Assembly (NCBI GenBank): GCA_036383955.1
Contig: DASVNH010000044.1
Location: 1 to 64,000, forward strand
DNA length: 64,000 nt
Direction of reading: 5' to 3'
Source: JACQFK01 sp036383955
GTDB taxonomy: Bacteria; Planctomycetota; MHYJ01; JACPRB01
Below the pieces are notes generated by a model. It saw nothing but the letters and a program-made list of their open reading frames with translations. It made no database searches and had not been told where the DNA came from. A program made the translations under genes and the position numbers. Within the stretch, counting starts at the first letter, position 1, and every line of letters starts with the position of its first letter. Shown piece after piece: positions 1-7,837 of this stretch.

Positions 1-75
1 ACGCCCCTCCGCGGCGTCGCGCGCTATCTCCGGATCCGTCCCATCCCCGGATCTCCTCTCGTACGGATCCGCGGA
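1..75. repeat. degenerate copy of the 82-bp repeat family
   Basis: No gene starts here. The stretch contains GGATCCGTCCCATC, CCGGATCTCCTC and GGATCCGCGGATC. These match, in the same order, pieces of the 82-bp unit tandemly repeated at about 6805-7133. It directly follows (downstream on the minus strand) the HEAT protein stop at 76. It may continue to the left of the window. Confidence 0.5.
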
Positions 76-1032
76 TCACTCCCAGGGTTTGCCGAACTTC
101 GTCGACCACCAGGCGCGGGCCTTGTCGGCCGCGGCCTTGGACGTCGGAAGCGGCGCCGCCGCGTCGAAGCCGAAGGCCTCGCCGGCGAACCTCTCGAGCG
201 CCGCCGCGGCGGCCTCGCGGACGTAGGGCTCGTCGGAGCCGAGGGCCTCGACGACCGCGCGCATCGACTCGCCGTCGCCGGCCGCCGCCAGGGCCGCGAG
301 CGCGGCGCGCCGGACGTGGAGGTTCTTCTCGCCGCGATCCTCCGCGAGCGCCGCGAGGGGGCGGACCGCGGACGTCGACTTCAGCCGCCCGATCGCGCGC
401 AGCAGCACGCCGCGCTCGCGGGGGCCGGGGGTCTTCTCGAGGTACGCGAGGGCCCGCTCCGCCGCCTCCTCCGCCTGGGCCTTGCTCAGGGCGTCGCGCA
501 GCTTCCCGAGCGCCTCGAGGGCGCGCAGCCGCGGCTCCGCCCGCGCCTCGCCGGGGGGCTCGGCGGCGACGCGCAGGAGCGCGGCGACGGCGTCGGCCCC
601 GCCCAGCTCGCCGAGCAGCCGGCAGAGGGCGGCGTCGCGGATCGCCGCCAGGGCCTCTTCGCGGGGGGCGCGCTCGCCGAGCTCGGCCAGGGCCGCGCGG
701 ACCCTCCAGGCCACTTCCGGATCCGCCGCTTCGGCGTGCTTGAGGAGCGCGGCGCGGGCGGGCGGCCCCAGGCGCGCCAGGTCGCGCATCGCGCGGTCCC
801 GGTCCTTCCAGGCGGGCGCGGCCAGCGATCCGGCGAGCTCCGCCACGCGGGCGGCGGGATCGGCCGGCGCGGCGACCAGCGCCTTCGCGGCCGCCTCCGC
901 GGCCGGGGCGCCGAGGCGCAGGAGGCTCGATTCCGCCTTGCGGCGCTCGACGGCGTCCTCGACGCGGAGCTTCTCCACGAGCGCGGCGGGATCGTCCTGG
1001 GCCAGAAGGAGGAGGAGCGCGACGGCCGTCAC
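76..1032 (-). CDS. secreted HEAT-repeat protein
   Basis: About 318 residues. The N-terminus is a short hydrophobic stretch (VALLLLLAQDD) that looks like an atypical signal peptide. The rest is alanine- and leucine-rich helical repeat with the spacing of HEAT/PBS-lyase-like repeats, so a protein-protein scaffold outside the cytoplasm is likely. The C-terminus ends in ARAWWS followed by a short tail, a motif also seen at the ends of two other proteins in this window. The start is taken as GTG at 1032, which overlaps by one base the TAG stop of the upstream HExxH protein, so the two are probably co-translated. No catalytic residues are apparent; the specific function is unknown. Confidence 0.75.
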   Translation of the reverse strand: MTAVALLLLLAQDDPAALVEKLRVEDAVERRKAESSLLRLGAPAAEAAAKALVAAPADPAARVAELAGSLAAPAWKDRDRAMRDLARLGPPARAALLKHAEAADPEVAWRVRAALAELGERAPREEALAAIRDAALCRLLGELGGADAVAALLRVAAEPPGEARAEPRLRALEALGKLRDALSKAQAEEAAERALAYLEKTPGPRERGVLLRAIGRLKSTSAVRPLAALAEDRGEKNLHVRRAALAALAAAGDGESMRAVVEALGSDEPYVREAAAAALERFAGEAFGFDAAAPLPTSKAAADKARAWWSTKFGKPWE

Positions 1033-2273
1033 TACCGCATCTCGAGGATGTAGTCCACGAATTCGCGGTCGAGGTCGGGCAGCTCCTGGCCGAGGCGGTC
1101 GCGGAGGAAACGCTCCACGAGGTCGCGGCCCGCGCGGCCCGCGAGCTCCGCCCGGAAGAACTCCTCGAAGAGCTCCCGCAGGACGGGGCCCTTGTGGCGG
1201 AGGAAGCGCACCAGCGCCCAGGACTCGGCGTAGTACAGCTGCGCCCGGCGCGTCGCCTCTTCCGGCTCCACGCCCTGGCTCTTCTCGTACCAGTCCCAGA
1301 ACTGTTCGACCGACATCCCCATGAGCACCGACAGCGGGATGAAGTCCTTCATGCCCCGCTGGTTGAGCGTCTGCTTGAGCGTGGCGAGCCGGCCGCTGGC
1401 GGCCGTCGTGTCGAACACCCACTGCCCGTCGTCGCGGCGGCGGAAGCCCTCGAAGTAGGTGCCCACGCCCTCCGCGAACCAGTAGGTGCTCGGCACCGGC
1501 CGGTCGTTGGTCTCGCGCCGCGTGTAGTAGTGCACGAGCTGGTGGGCGCCTTCGTGGAAGAGCACTTCCGGCGAGACGTTGAAGTCGTGGTAGACGACGA
1601 CCCGGCGGCGCTGGGAGTCGTAGAAGCCCTTCACCGCGGAGGGCATCCGCTTCTGGTCCTTGCCCTCGCAATAGCGGTCGAAGCTCTGCCGGGAGTTCAG
1701 GATGACCACGGGCAGCACGCCTTCGACCGGCGGCAGGCGGAGGGGGTCGCCGAATTCCGCGGCGAACGTGGATCGCAGCGATCCCAGCCGGCGGCCGTAC
1801 TCCTCGATCACCTCGGACTCGACGTAGCGGTTGGACGGCTCCAGCACGACGAGATAAGGACGGGCCCGGTAAAGGATGATGCCGGTGCCGAACTCCACCA
1901 GGACGCTCTGCTCCATCCGGGTCCACTCTTCGTCGATGTAGCCGGGAGGCGAGTAAGGCGCGGGCCTCGCGGTCGGGGGCGTGACGACGATCTCCGGCGG
2001 GGCCGCTTCGGTGTTCGGCGACGTCCGCAGCAGCCAGGCGCCGCCGGCCGCGAGCAGGGCGAGGGAGGCGACGATCCCGGCCGCCGTGAGGAGCGCGGCG
2101 CGCGAGGGCCGGCGGAAAATCTGGTAGAAGGAGCGGCGCGTGGCCGCGTCGGAAGTCGGAACGGTGAGCACCGCGGTGCAGTAGCCGCAGCGCAGAAGGG
2201 TGCCGGGCGAGACGCCGGAGACGTTGAACCGGCTCTCGCAGAACGGGCAACGGACCAGCCGAACGGGCTTCAC
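1032..2273 (-). CDS. zinc-ribbon membrane protein with HExxH peptidase-like domain (DUF1570-like)
   Basis: About 413 residues. The order is a CPFC...CGYC zinc ribbon (residues 9-32), one membrane segment (about 59-82), then a large domain with HEGAH near residue 230 and a downstream WFAEGVGTYFEG. That is the pattern of zincin-like DUF1570/peptidase-MA proteins, where the two His and a later Glu bind zinc. Proteolysis is plausible but unproven. The GTG start at 2273 is chosen because a GGAG-type ribosome site precedes it; a TTG start 33 bases upstream is possible. It is the second-last gene of a minus-strand run and overlaps the HEAT protein by one base. A similar HEAVH protein lies at 40.4-43.2 kb. 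Confidence 0.75.
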   Translation of the reverse strand: MKPVRLVRCPFCESRFNVSGVSPGTLLRCGYCTAVLTVPTSDAATRRSFYQIFRRPSRAALLTAAGIVASLALLAAGGAWLLRTSPNTEAAPPEIVVTPPTARPAPYSPPGYIDEEWTRMEQSVLVEFGTGIILYRARPYLVVLEPSNRYVESEVIEEYGRRLGSLRSTFAAEFGDPLRLPPVEGVLPVVILNSRQSFDRYCEGKDQKRMPSAVKGFYDSQRRRVVVYHDFNVSPEVLFHEGAHQLVHYYTRRETNDRPVPSTYWFAEGVGTYFEGFRRRDDGQWVFDTTAASGRLATLKQTLNQRGMKDFIPLSVLMGMSVEQFWDWYEKSQGVEPEEATRRAQLYYAESWALVRFLRHKGPVLRELFEEFFRAELAGRAGRDLVERFLRDRLGQELPDLDREFVDYILEMR

Positions 2274-2324
2274 TCCGCCCTCCCGGACCCTATTGACCCC
2301 AGCCAACAGTTGACCCGATTGAGG

Positions 2325-3344
2325 CTAGCACGGTCCCGGAGGGGTAGCAAGGGAAAACTCCTGGACGCGGAGCAGGCGGAGCGCGCCGAAGTAGCGGCGG
2401 ACGGTGGCGGGGGGCTCGGGCAGGCGGCGACGCAGGGCGCCCGGCGGCGGAGGCGGCGGCTCCTCCGCGGCGGCGCGCCAGGCGGCCTCGCCGAGGAACG
2501 GGACGAAGACGTTGAGCGCGATTTCGCGCGCGCGGTCCGGCCCGATCAGGCCCGTCCCGTCCGGATCGAGGACGGCGGCGAGGGCGGCGCTCGACCTCCC
2601 CGGCCGCAGCAGGGCGGCCGGCCCTTCCGTCCCCGCCGCGGCGGCGAAGCGGGCCATGCCCGAGAGCCGGCGCCGCGGATGGTTGGCGGGGCGGACGTTG
2701 CGCAGGCGCCACATCGCCGGCGGGAGCGCGGCGGCGGCGGCGTGATAGAGGGCCTCGATCTCTCCGGCCGGGCGGCCCGCGACGGCGCGCCAGGGACAGC
2801 GGCGGGCCAGCTCGGCCATGGCCGCCTGGTTCCGCTTGTAGCCGAGCCCGACGAGGATCTCGCGGTGCAGCGTCTCGTCGGCGCCGAGCCGTTCGACGAG
2901 GCGGACGATCCGGTCGCGGCGAGCGGCGAACCACGCGTCGCCGAGCGCGTCCAGGTCCCCGCCCGCTTCGAGCGCGAGCGCGGGGGCGGCGGCGGACAGG
3001 TAGGGCTCCAGCACGAGCAGCGGGGCCGGCCCGGCCGCCGGCTCGCGGAAGGGATCGCGACGGAGCACGACGTGGAGGATGACGTTGGCGTAGGCGCCGT
3101 CCGCGTCGTGCCCGTGGGCCGCCCAGCCGGAGGGCGCCAGGTGGATCTCCACGTCGCCGGAGCGGCGGACCCCGTCGATGAGGAGGCGGGCGGCGTGGAA
3201 GTCCGGGCCTCCTTCGACGGAGCGGACGCCGGGAAACTCCACGACGACGCGGCGCGCGTCCTCGGTGAGGAGCGCCTCGCGGCGGAAGCTCTGGCGCTCC
3301 CAGACATCCTGAAGGTCGCGCTCGCTGTACAGAGAAGGAACCAT
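2325..3344 (-). CDS. DUF2851 family protein
   Basis: About 339 residues, recognised from the conserved DUF2851 features: an N-terminal SERDLQDVWERQ, GPDFHAARL, and GDVEIHLAPSGW followed by VILHVVLRRD. The biochemical role of the family is unknown; members are soluble and occur widely in Planctomycetota and Bacteroidota. The start at 3344 is chosen because the homology begins right after it; the upstream codons in frame translate repeat DNA. It lies downstream of aroK in the same direction, separated by a repeat-filled spacer of 140 bases. No signal peptide. Confidence 0.75.
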   Translation of the reverse strand: MVPSLYSERDLQDVWERQSFRREALLTEDARRVVVEFPGVRSVEGGPDFHAARLLIDGVRRSGDVEIHLAPSGWAAHGHDADGAYANVILHVVLRRDPFREPAAGPAPLLVLEPYLSAAAPALALEAGGDLDALGDAWFAARRDRIVRLVERLGADETLHREILVGLGYKRNQAAMAELARRCPWRAVAGRPAGEIEALYHAAAAALPPAMWRLRNVRPANHPRRRLSGMARFAAAAGTEGPAALLRPGRSSAALAAVLDPDGTGLIGPDRAREIALNVFVPFLGEAAWRAAAEEPPPPPPGALRRRLPEPPATVRRYFGALRLLRVQEFSLATPPGPC

Positions 3345-3351
3345 GCGACCG

Positions 3352-3483
3352 ACATCCGGAGTCCGGAACCCGGAACCCGGGACGCCCTCCAAAGTCCGGC
3401 CCCGGATCCGCGGGCGGATCCGGCGTGACGCCCAACAATCTCCGGTTCCGGGTCCCGTTCCGGTTCCGGTTCCGGTTCCGGCC
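3352..3483. repeat. spacer of mirrored short repeats with a 9-bp-stem hairpin
   Basis: One arm (3356-3382) repeats CCGGAAC-type words with period 7. The other (3442-3482) repeats GGTTCC with period 6 and is roughly its reverse complement. Between them is a perfect hairpin, CCGGATCCG at 3402-3410 against CGGATCCGG at 3415-3423 with a 4-base loop. The element starts directly after the aroK stop codon and ends just before the DUF2851 start, so it could act as an attenuator or RNA processing site in this run. Confidence 0.7.
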
Positions 3484-3484
3484 G

Positions 3485-4039
3485 TCAGGCGATCGGAACC
3501 GGGTCCCTCTGCTCGTGATCGGGGCCCGCCAGGTGGCGGACGACCTCGTCGACGATGTCGGCCACGGCCCTCCCGTCGACGGGCACGACGATGTCCGCCG
3601 CCTGGAGGTAATAGGGCGCGCGCAGCGTGATCTGCTCCCGGATCTCGGTGGCCGGGTCCTTGTCGGTCAGGGCGGGCCGGCGGGTCCGCGTCCCGGGATC
3701 CCCCTGGATGCGCTCGTACGCCGTCTCGGGGCTGACCTTGAGGAAGAACACGAGGCCGCCCGCGCGCTTGAAGACCTGCATGTTCTGGTACTTCAGCACG
3801 GCGCCGCCGCCGGTGGCCACGACCTTGCCGTCCAGCTTGGAGAGCTCCGTGATGGCCTCGCTCTCGAGCGTGCGGAAATGGCTCTCCCCGTGCCGCTCGA
3901 AGATCTCGCGGATCGTCATCGACGTGCGCTTCTCGATGAAGTCGTCGCAGTCGATGAACTCGCGGCCGAGGCGCTCCGACAGCGCCTTGCCGATCGTCGA
4001 CTTGCCCGAGCCCCGGAATCCCACGAGGACCACGTTCAT
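3485..4039 (-). CDS. aroK: shikimate kinase
   Basis: About 184 residues, the usual size for shikimate kinase (ATP plus shikimate to shikimate 3-phosphate, aromatic amino acid pathway, cytoplasm). The Walker A loop GFRGSGKST is at residues 7-15, followed by the shikimate-binding DCDDFIE. Then come the FRTLESEA segment and the VVATGGGAVL motif, with the lid arginines in GTRTRRPAL. The ATG at 4039 overlaps the TGA of the upstream DUF2520 gene by four bases (ATGA), so the pair is translationally coupled. Nothing suggests decay. Confidence 0.92.
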   Translation of the reverse strand: MNVVLVGFRGSGKSTIGKALSERLGREFIDCDDFIEKRTSMTIREIFERHGESHFRTLESEAITELSKLDGKVVATGGGAVLKYQNMQVFKRAGGLVFFLKVSPETAYERIQGDPGTRTRRPALTDKDPATEIREQITLRAPYYLQAADIVVPVDGRAVADIVDEVVRHLAGPDHEQRDPVPIA

Positions 4040-4875
4040 CGCCGCGCCACCTCCAGGGCCGCCGCCGTCCGCGCGGCCGCCTCGGGACCGATCGACCCCT
4101 TGGCGAGCGCCAGGTCCAGCGCCAGCCGGCCCAGCGCCGCGTAGGCGCCCGCGAGCGCCGGCGCGTCCGCCGCCAGGGCCTCCGCGTGGCGCCGCACCGT
4201 CGCCGCGTCGCCGCGCTCGATCGGCCCGGTGAGCGCGCCCTCCGGGCCCGCCGCCTTCACGTTCAAGACCGCCCCCTCCGCCAGCCCGGCCAGCGCGTCC
4301 GTCGCCAGCTCCCGGGGCACGCCCGCCGCCTCCAGCAGCCCCCGCGCGGCCGCCAGCGCCGCCACCACGTAGTTCGACGCGAACACCGCCCCCGCGTGGT
4401 ACAGCGCCTTCCGGTCCGTCCGCACCGCGAACGGCCGCCCCCCCACCGCCCGCGCGAACGCCTCGAGCGCCGCCACCGCCTCCGGGTCCCCGTCCACCGC
4501 GCAGTACGTCCCCGCGAAGCGCTCCGCCGCCCGCGCGGGATCCGCGAAGCTCCTCAGGGGATGCAGCGCCCCCGCCGGCCGCCGGGGCCGCAGCAGGTCC
4601 GCGCCGTACGCGGCGCACGTGTGCGCCACCACCGCGCCCTCGGGCGCCGTCAGCCGCGCCGCCACGCCCGCGATCTCCCCGTCGGGCACGCAGAGCAGCG
4701 TCAGCTCCGCGCCGACCGGCTCCGTCCCCGGCTCGCCCGCCCCGATGAACGCCGCCGCCTCCCGGGCCCGCGCGAGCGTGCGGCAGACCACCGGGCCGAT
4801 CGCGTACCCCGCGCGGCGCGCCAGGACGCCCAGCGCCCGGCCCACCCGGCCCGCGCCCACCACGGCCACCTTCAT
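4036..4875 (-). CDS. Rossmann-fold DUF2520 protein (NADP-dependent oxidoreductase-like)
   Basis: About 279 residues. The N-terminal Rossmann fold carries VVGAGRVG at residues 5-12. The C-terminal helical part matches the DUF2520 architecture, with KALYHAGAVFASNYVVAL and ALTGPIERGD, related to 6-phosphogluconate dehydrogenase-like proteins. In other bacteria such genes often sit beside panC/panB or folate genes; here the neighbour is aroK. The substrate is unknown. Start: ATG at 4875. The mRNA leader is about 200 bases if the divergent promoter at 5073-5100 is used. Confidence 0.8.
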   Translation of the reverse strand: MKVAVVGAGRVGRALGVLARRAGYAIGPVVCRTLARAREAAAFIGAGEPGTEPVGAELTLLCVPDGEIAGVAARLTAPEGAVVAHTCAAYGADLLRPRRPAGALHPLRSFADPARAAERFAGTYCAVDGDPEAVAALEAFARAVGGRPFAVRTDRKALYHAGAVFASNYVVAALAAARGLLEAAGVPRELATDALAGLAEGAVLNVKAAGPEGALTGPIERGDAATVRRHAEALAADAPALAGAYAALGRLALDLALAKGSIGPEAAARTAAALEVARR

Positions 4876-5072
4876 CGTGGAAATAGGGAAAGCCTCCACA
4901 CGCGTCGTCGGGAACGGTCGCCGGAACTCCACGTTCTCCAGGACAGGCCGCCCGCCCGCGTCCCCGGCCCCCCGCGCGCGGCGGCGGGAGACGCGTCCTT
5001 CCGCGGTTCCGGGGACCCCGCGGCGGCCGCGGTTCCGCGGAAGGCCGGGCGCGCGCGGCGGAGGTTCCCCGC

Positions 5073-5100
5073 ATTATATCGGGCGCCCCTCCCCGTTCAA
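5073..5100 (-). promoter_or_regulatory. sigma70-type promoter for the DUF2520-aroK run
   Basis: Read on the minus strand: TTGAAC, a 16-base spacer, then a perfect TATAAT. It is AT-rich against a very GC-rich background and points at the DUF2520 gene about 200 bases away. Confidence 0.65.
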
Positions 5101-5149
5101 GCCCGGAACCCCCGCCCGGACCCGGGCCGCGGAGAATCGAGCTTTTTTC

Positions 5150-5177
5150 TTGACCGCCCGCGGGGTTATCCTAGGAT
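5150..5177 (+). promoter_or_regulatory. sigma70-type promoter for the small lipoprotein
   Basis: TTGACC, a 16-base spacer, then TAGGAT, ending 42 bases before the lipoprotein ATG. It is divergent from the promoter at 5073-5100. Confidence 0.65.
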
Positions 5178-5219
5178 AGTCCGTCTAGTACTCGTTCGCT
5201 AGAAAAGGGAGAAGGCGCC

Positions 5220-5429
5220 ATGCTGAAGAAGCTGGGGGTGGCCCTCGCGTTCGTCGCGCTCACGTTCACGTTCTCGGGATGCGCGGCCGGGGGCGGCGAC
5301 TTCATCTACCGCGGCTGGAAACACTTCGAGTGGCACATCCTCGGCGCCTACAAGGACCTGGTCAACCTTCACCGCGACGTCGACCGCTTCGTGTTCAACC
5401 TCGACGAGCGGAATCCGGACCGCTACTAG
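5220..5429 (+). CDS. small lipoprotein
   Basis: 69 residues: a basic start (MLKK), a hydrophobic segment, then the lipobox FSGC with Cys at residue 21, as expected for signal peptidase II processing. The mature part is about 49 residues, aromatic and charged (RGWKHFEWHILG, DVDRFVFNLDERNPDRY), without a recognised domain. A strong ribosome site (GGGAGAAGG) precedes the ATG. It has its own promoter (5150-5177) and terminator (5447-5479), so it is a single-gene unit and probably abundant. Function unknown. Confidence 0.8.
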   Translation: MLKKLGVALAFVALTFTFSGCAAGGGDFIYRGWKHFEWHILGAYKDLVNLHRDVDRFVFNLDERNPDRY

Positions 5430-5446
5430 TCCTTCGCGCGACCAAC

Positions 5447-5479
5447 GCCCCGGCGGACCCGTCCGCCGGGGCTTTTTTT
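5447..5479 (+). terminator. intrinsic terminator
   Basis: A perfect 12-bp stem (GCCCCGGCGGAC at 5447-5458 with GTCCGCCGGGGC at 5461-5472), a tiny loop and a run of seven T. It lies 18 bases after the lipoprotein stop and reaches the stop of the convergent GHL10 gene. It is the one classical hairpin-plus-U-tract terminator noticed in the window. Confidence 0.9.
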
Positions 5480-6572
5480 ATTTCCCCAGCTCGCGCCGCA
5501 GCGCCTCCCGGCGGGCCCGGCAGAGCCGCTCGCTCTCGCGGCGCGTCTCGTCGGGCGAAACGAAGAGGCTGGAGTAGCTGAACACCGCGAAGCCCCCGCG
5601 GCCCATCCGCAGCTGCCGGACCGTCTGCTCGGCCGTGCCGTGCTTGTAGGCCCCCACGCCGGGAAAGCAGGGCGCGCGGAAGACGGCGTAGCCTTCCTCG
5701 ACGGCCTCCCGGTACTCCGCGTCGTCGTCGTCGTACGTCATCGGGAAGACCCAGTCGACCAGCCCGCGCCTCGCCCAGCCTTCCGCGTCCTGCAGCACCC
5801 GCGCCCGCGCGGCGGACGTCGGATACACCGCCGCGGAGAACACCAGGTCCGGCCGCGCCGCCTTCACCTTCCCGCGGATCGTCCGCACCGTCTCGGTCAC
5901 CGCGTCGCGCCGGAACGCGTCCCAGCCGGAGGGATCCTTCGACGGCCACGCGCGCTTCTGGGCGTAAAACTCCGCCACGGTCTTCTTGTCGTAGGACCAG
6001 TCTCCTTCGATGAAGCGGATGTAGTCGAGATGCAGGCCGTCGACCGGATACCGCGCCACGAGGTCCTCCATCACGGAGGCGAGGTACGCGCGCACCTCGG
6101 GCAGGCAGGGGTTCAGGCAGGTGTAGTGGTCGTTCAGCGCCTGGGCGCGGCCCTGGCGGTCGACCACGATCCATTCGGGCTTTTTGTAGTACAGGTGGTT
6201 CCGGTCCGCCGGCGCGGTCTTGCCCCGCCAGACCGGCATCGCGTTCACCCACGCGTGCAGGCTCAGGCCCAGCCGCTTCGACTCGCGGCAGGCGACGTCC
6301 AGCGGATCGAAGCCCGGATCGCGGCCGCCCAGGCGCTCCGCCCAGGGCTCGATCGGGGACTTGTAGTAGGCGTCGGCCTGCCCCCGGACCTGGAACAGCA
6401 CCGTGTTGAAGCCCAGCGCCGCGCAGTTGCCCAGGAGGGCGCGGATTTCCGCCGCCGTGCTCCACTCGAAGCGCGTCACCCAGATCGCGCGGACCGGGGC
6501 CGGGCGTTCGTCCCCCGCGGCGAGCGGAGCGGCCCCGAGCAGCGTCAGAAGCGGCAGGATGAAACGCGCCAT
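5478..6572 (-). CDS. glycoside hydrolase-like GHL10 family protein
   Basis: 364 residues with an N-terminal signal peptide (about 1-20). It matches the GHL10 (DUF187, YngK-like) TIM-barrel family: RAIWVTRFEW, GFNTVLFQVRGQADAYY, LGLSLHAWVNAMPVWRG, YPVDGLHLDYIRF and VFPMTYDDDD in the usual order. Acidic residues at the strand ends (DGLHLDY, PMTYDDD) are candidates for catalysis. It probably acts on a polysaccharide or cell-wall glycan in the periplasm; the substrate is not known. It converges on the small lipoprotein. The region upstream of its start carries 12-base GGACCC/GGAACC repeats. Confidence 0.85.
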   Translation of the reverse strand: MARFILPLLTLLGAAPLAAGDERPAPVRAIWVTRFEWSTAAEIRALLGNCAALGFNTVLFQVRGQADAYYKSPIEPWAERLGGRDPGFDPLDVACRESKRLGLSLHAWVNAMPVWRGKTAPADRNHLYYKKPEWIVVDRQGRAQALNDHYTCLNPCLPEVRAYLASVMEDLVARYPVDGLHLDYIRFIEGDWSYDKKTVAEFYAQKRAWPSKDPSGWDAFRRDAVTETVRTIRGKVKAARPDLVFSAAVYPTSAARARVLQDAEGWARRGLVDWVFPMTYDDDDAEYREAVEEGYAVFRAPCFPGVGAYKHGTAEQTVRQLRMGRGGFAVFSYSSLFVSPDETRRESERLCRARREALRRELGK

Positions 6573-7133
6573 GATTCCCCCCCAGCTGAACGACCGGACC
6601 CGGAACCGGACCCGGAACCGGCCGGCCCCCCGTAGGGCTTATCGGCAGGGGGCTTCCCGAAGCTGAGGGAGATCCGCTGACCGGACGGATCAACGACGCG
6701 AAAAAGCAGATCGGGCGACACGACCGATGCGGAGATGCGGCCGTAGAGACGGCGACCCCGGATCCGCGCGATCGCCGATTCCCCCCGCGTGGGTCCTGAA
6801 CCTCTCGAATCGCCGGTTCTCCCCAGAGCTGAAAGAGATCCGGATCACGGGATCCGTCTCATCGCCGGGTCTCCTTCAGGGGTCCTGGATCCGCGGTATC
6901 GCCTGATCTCCCGGAGACGGAGACCATCACGGGATCCGTCTCATCGCCGGATCTCCTTCAGGGGTCCTGGATCCGCGGAATCGCCTGATCTCCCGGAGAC
7001 GGAGACCATCACGGGATCCGTCTCATCGCCGGGTCTCCTTCAGGGGTCCTGGATCCGCGGAATCGCCTGATCTCCCGGAGACGGAGACCCTTCACGGGAT
7101 CCGTCTCATCGCCGGATCTCCTTCGGGATCGCC
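6573..7133. repeat. 82-bp tandem repeat array plus short GGAACC/GGACCC repeats
   Basis: 561 gene-free bases. Just upstream of the GHL10 start (6592-6630) are tandem GGACCCGGAACC words. From about 6805 to 7133 a unit of 82-83 bp is repeated about four times; ACGGGATCCG, for example, starts at 6847, 6929, 7011 and 7094. More degenerate copies extend back to about 6660. Each unit can form a hairpin from GAGACGGA and TCCGTCTC separated by about 13 bases. The period is not a multiple of three and there are no spacer-like variable segments, so it is neither protein-coding nor CRISPR. Confidence 0.85.
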
Positions 7134-7799
7134 TTATCTCCCCACGACGGCGACGTGGACGTCCGACGCGCCCGCCGCCCGCAGCGCCTCCACGCAGGCG
7201 TTCGCGGTGGCGCCGGTCGTGAGGACGTCGTCGACGAGCAGCACCGCGCCCGCGACGCCCTTCGCGCGGTAGGCGCCTTTGGGGTTGTCGCGGCGGGCCT
7301 CCAGGGACAGCTCGGCCTGCGGCCGCGTGCGCCGGATCTTTCGCAGGACGCCCCTCCGGTACGGCAGGCCGGCGCGGGCGGCGACGCGCTCGGCCAGGAG
7401 CTCGGACGCGTTGTAGCCGCGCGAGAACAGCTTCCACAGGGACTGGGGAACGGCGACGACGAGGTCGAAGCGCCGCGGGAGGCGGGCGGCGAGGCGACGT
7501 CCGAAGTCGTCCGCCAGGTGGCGGGCGCCGCGGAATTTGAGGCGGAGGATGGAGTCGCGCAGGCGCCCTCCGTAGCGGCCGAGGGCGGTCGCGCCGGAGA
7601 AGGCGAACGACTTCCCTTCGCACTCGCCGCAGCGGCCGTCGACGGTCCACGCCCCGCAGCGCGGGCAGGCGGGCGGCGCGATCCATTCGAGGGCGGCGTC
7701 GCAGCGCGCGCAGAAGGCGCCGGGGACGTCGCCGAGCGCGCCCTCGCATTCGGCGCACAGGCGGGGCCAGAGGAGGTCGAGCGCTTTCCCGGGTTTCAC
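7134..7799 (-). CDS. ComF family phosphoribosyltransferase-like protein
   Basis: About 221 residues. The N-terminal double zinc ribbon has four Cys pairs (CAEC, CARC, CPRC, CGEC). Then comes a type I phosphoribosyltransferase fold with the PRPP-binding motif VLLVDDVLTTGAT near the C-terminus. ComF proteins assist DNA uptake by natural transformation; no other competence gene is visible here. The GTG start at 7799 is preferred because homology begins there; a TTG 39 bases upstream would overlap the divergent protease gene. It ends against the 82-bp repeat array. Confidence 0.88.
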   Translation of the reverse strand: MKPGKALDLLWPRLCAECEGALGDVPGAFCARCDAALEWIAPPACPRCGAWTVDGRCGECEGKSFAFSGATALGRYGGRLRDSILRLKFRGARHLADDFGRRLAARLPRRFDLVVAVPQSLWKLFSRGYNASELLAERVAARAGLPYRRGVLRKIRRTRPQAELSLEARRDNPKGAYRAKGVAGAVLLVDDVLTTGATANACVEALRAAGASDVHVAVVGR

Positions 7800-7837
7800 T
7801 TGTGGCGAGAATACCCGAGCCGCTAGACTCCGGTCCA

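Larger units (their letters stand above)
4876..5219. other. divergent intergenic region
   Basis: 344 bases without a convincing gene between the DUF2520 start (minus) and a lipoprotein start (plus). It holds two back-to-back sigma70-like promoters (listed separately) and a very GC-rich leader with several possible hairpins on the minus-strand side. No open frame here has recognisable protein similarity. Confidence 0.6.

Noticed and set aside
6789..7070. Open frame of 93 codons across the tandem array
   Set aside because: The repeat period is not a multiple of three, so successive units are read in different frames; no codon bias or family.
6573..7133. Possible CRISPR array
   Set aside because: Units are 82-83 bp and nearly identical throughout; there are no unique spacers of constant length and no cas genes nearby.
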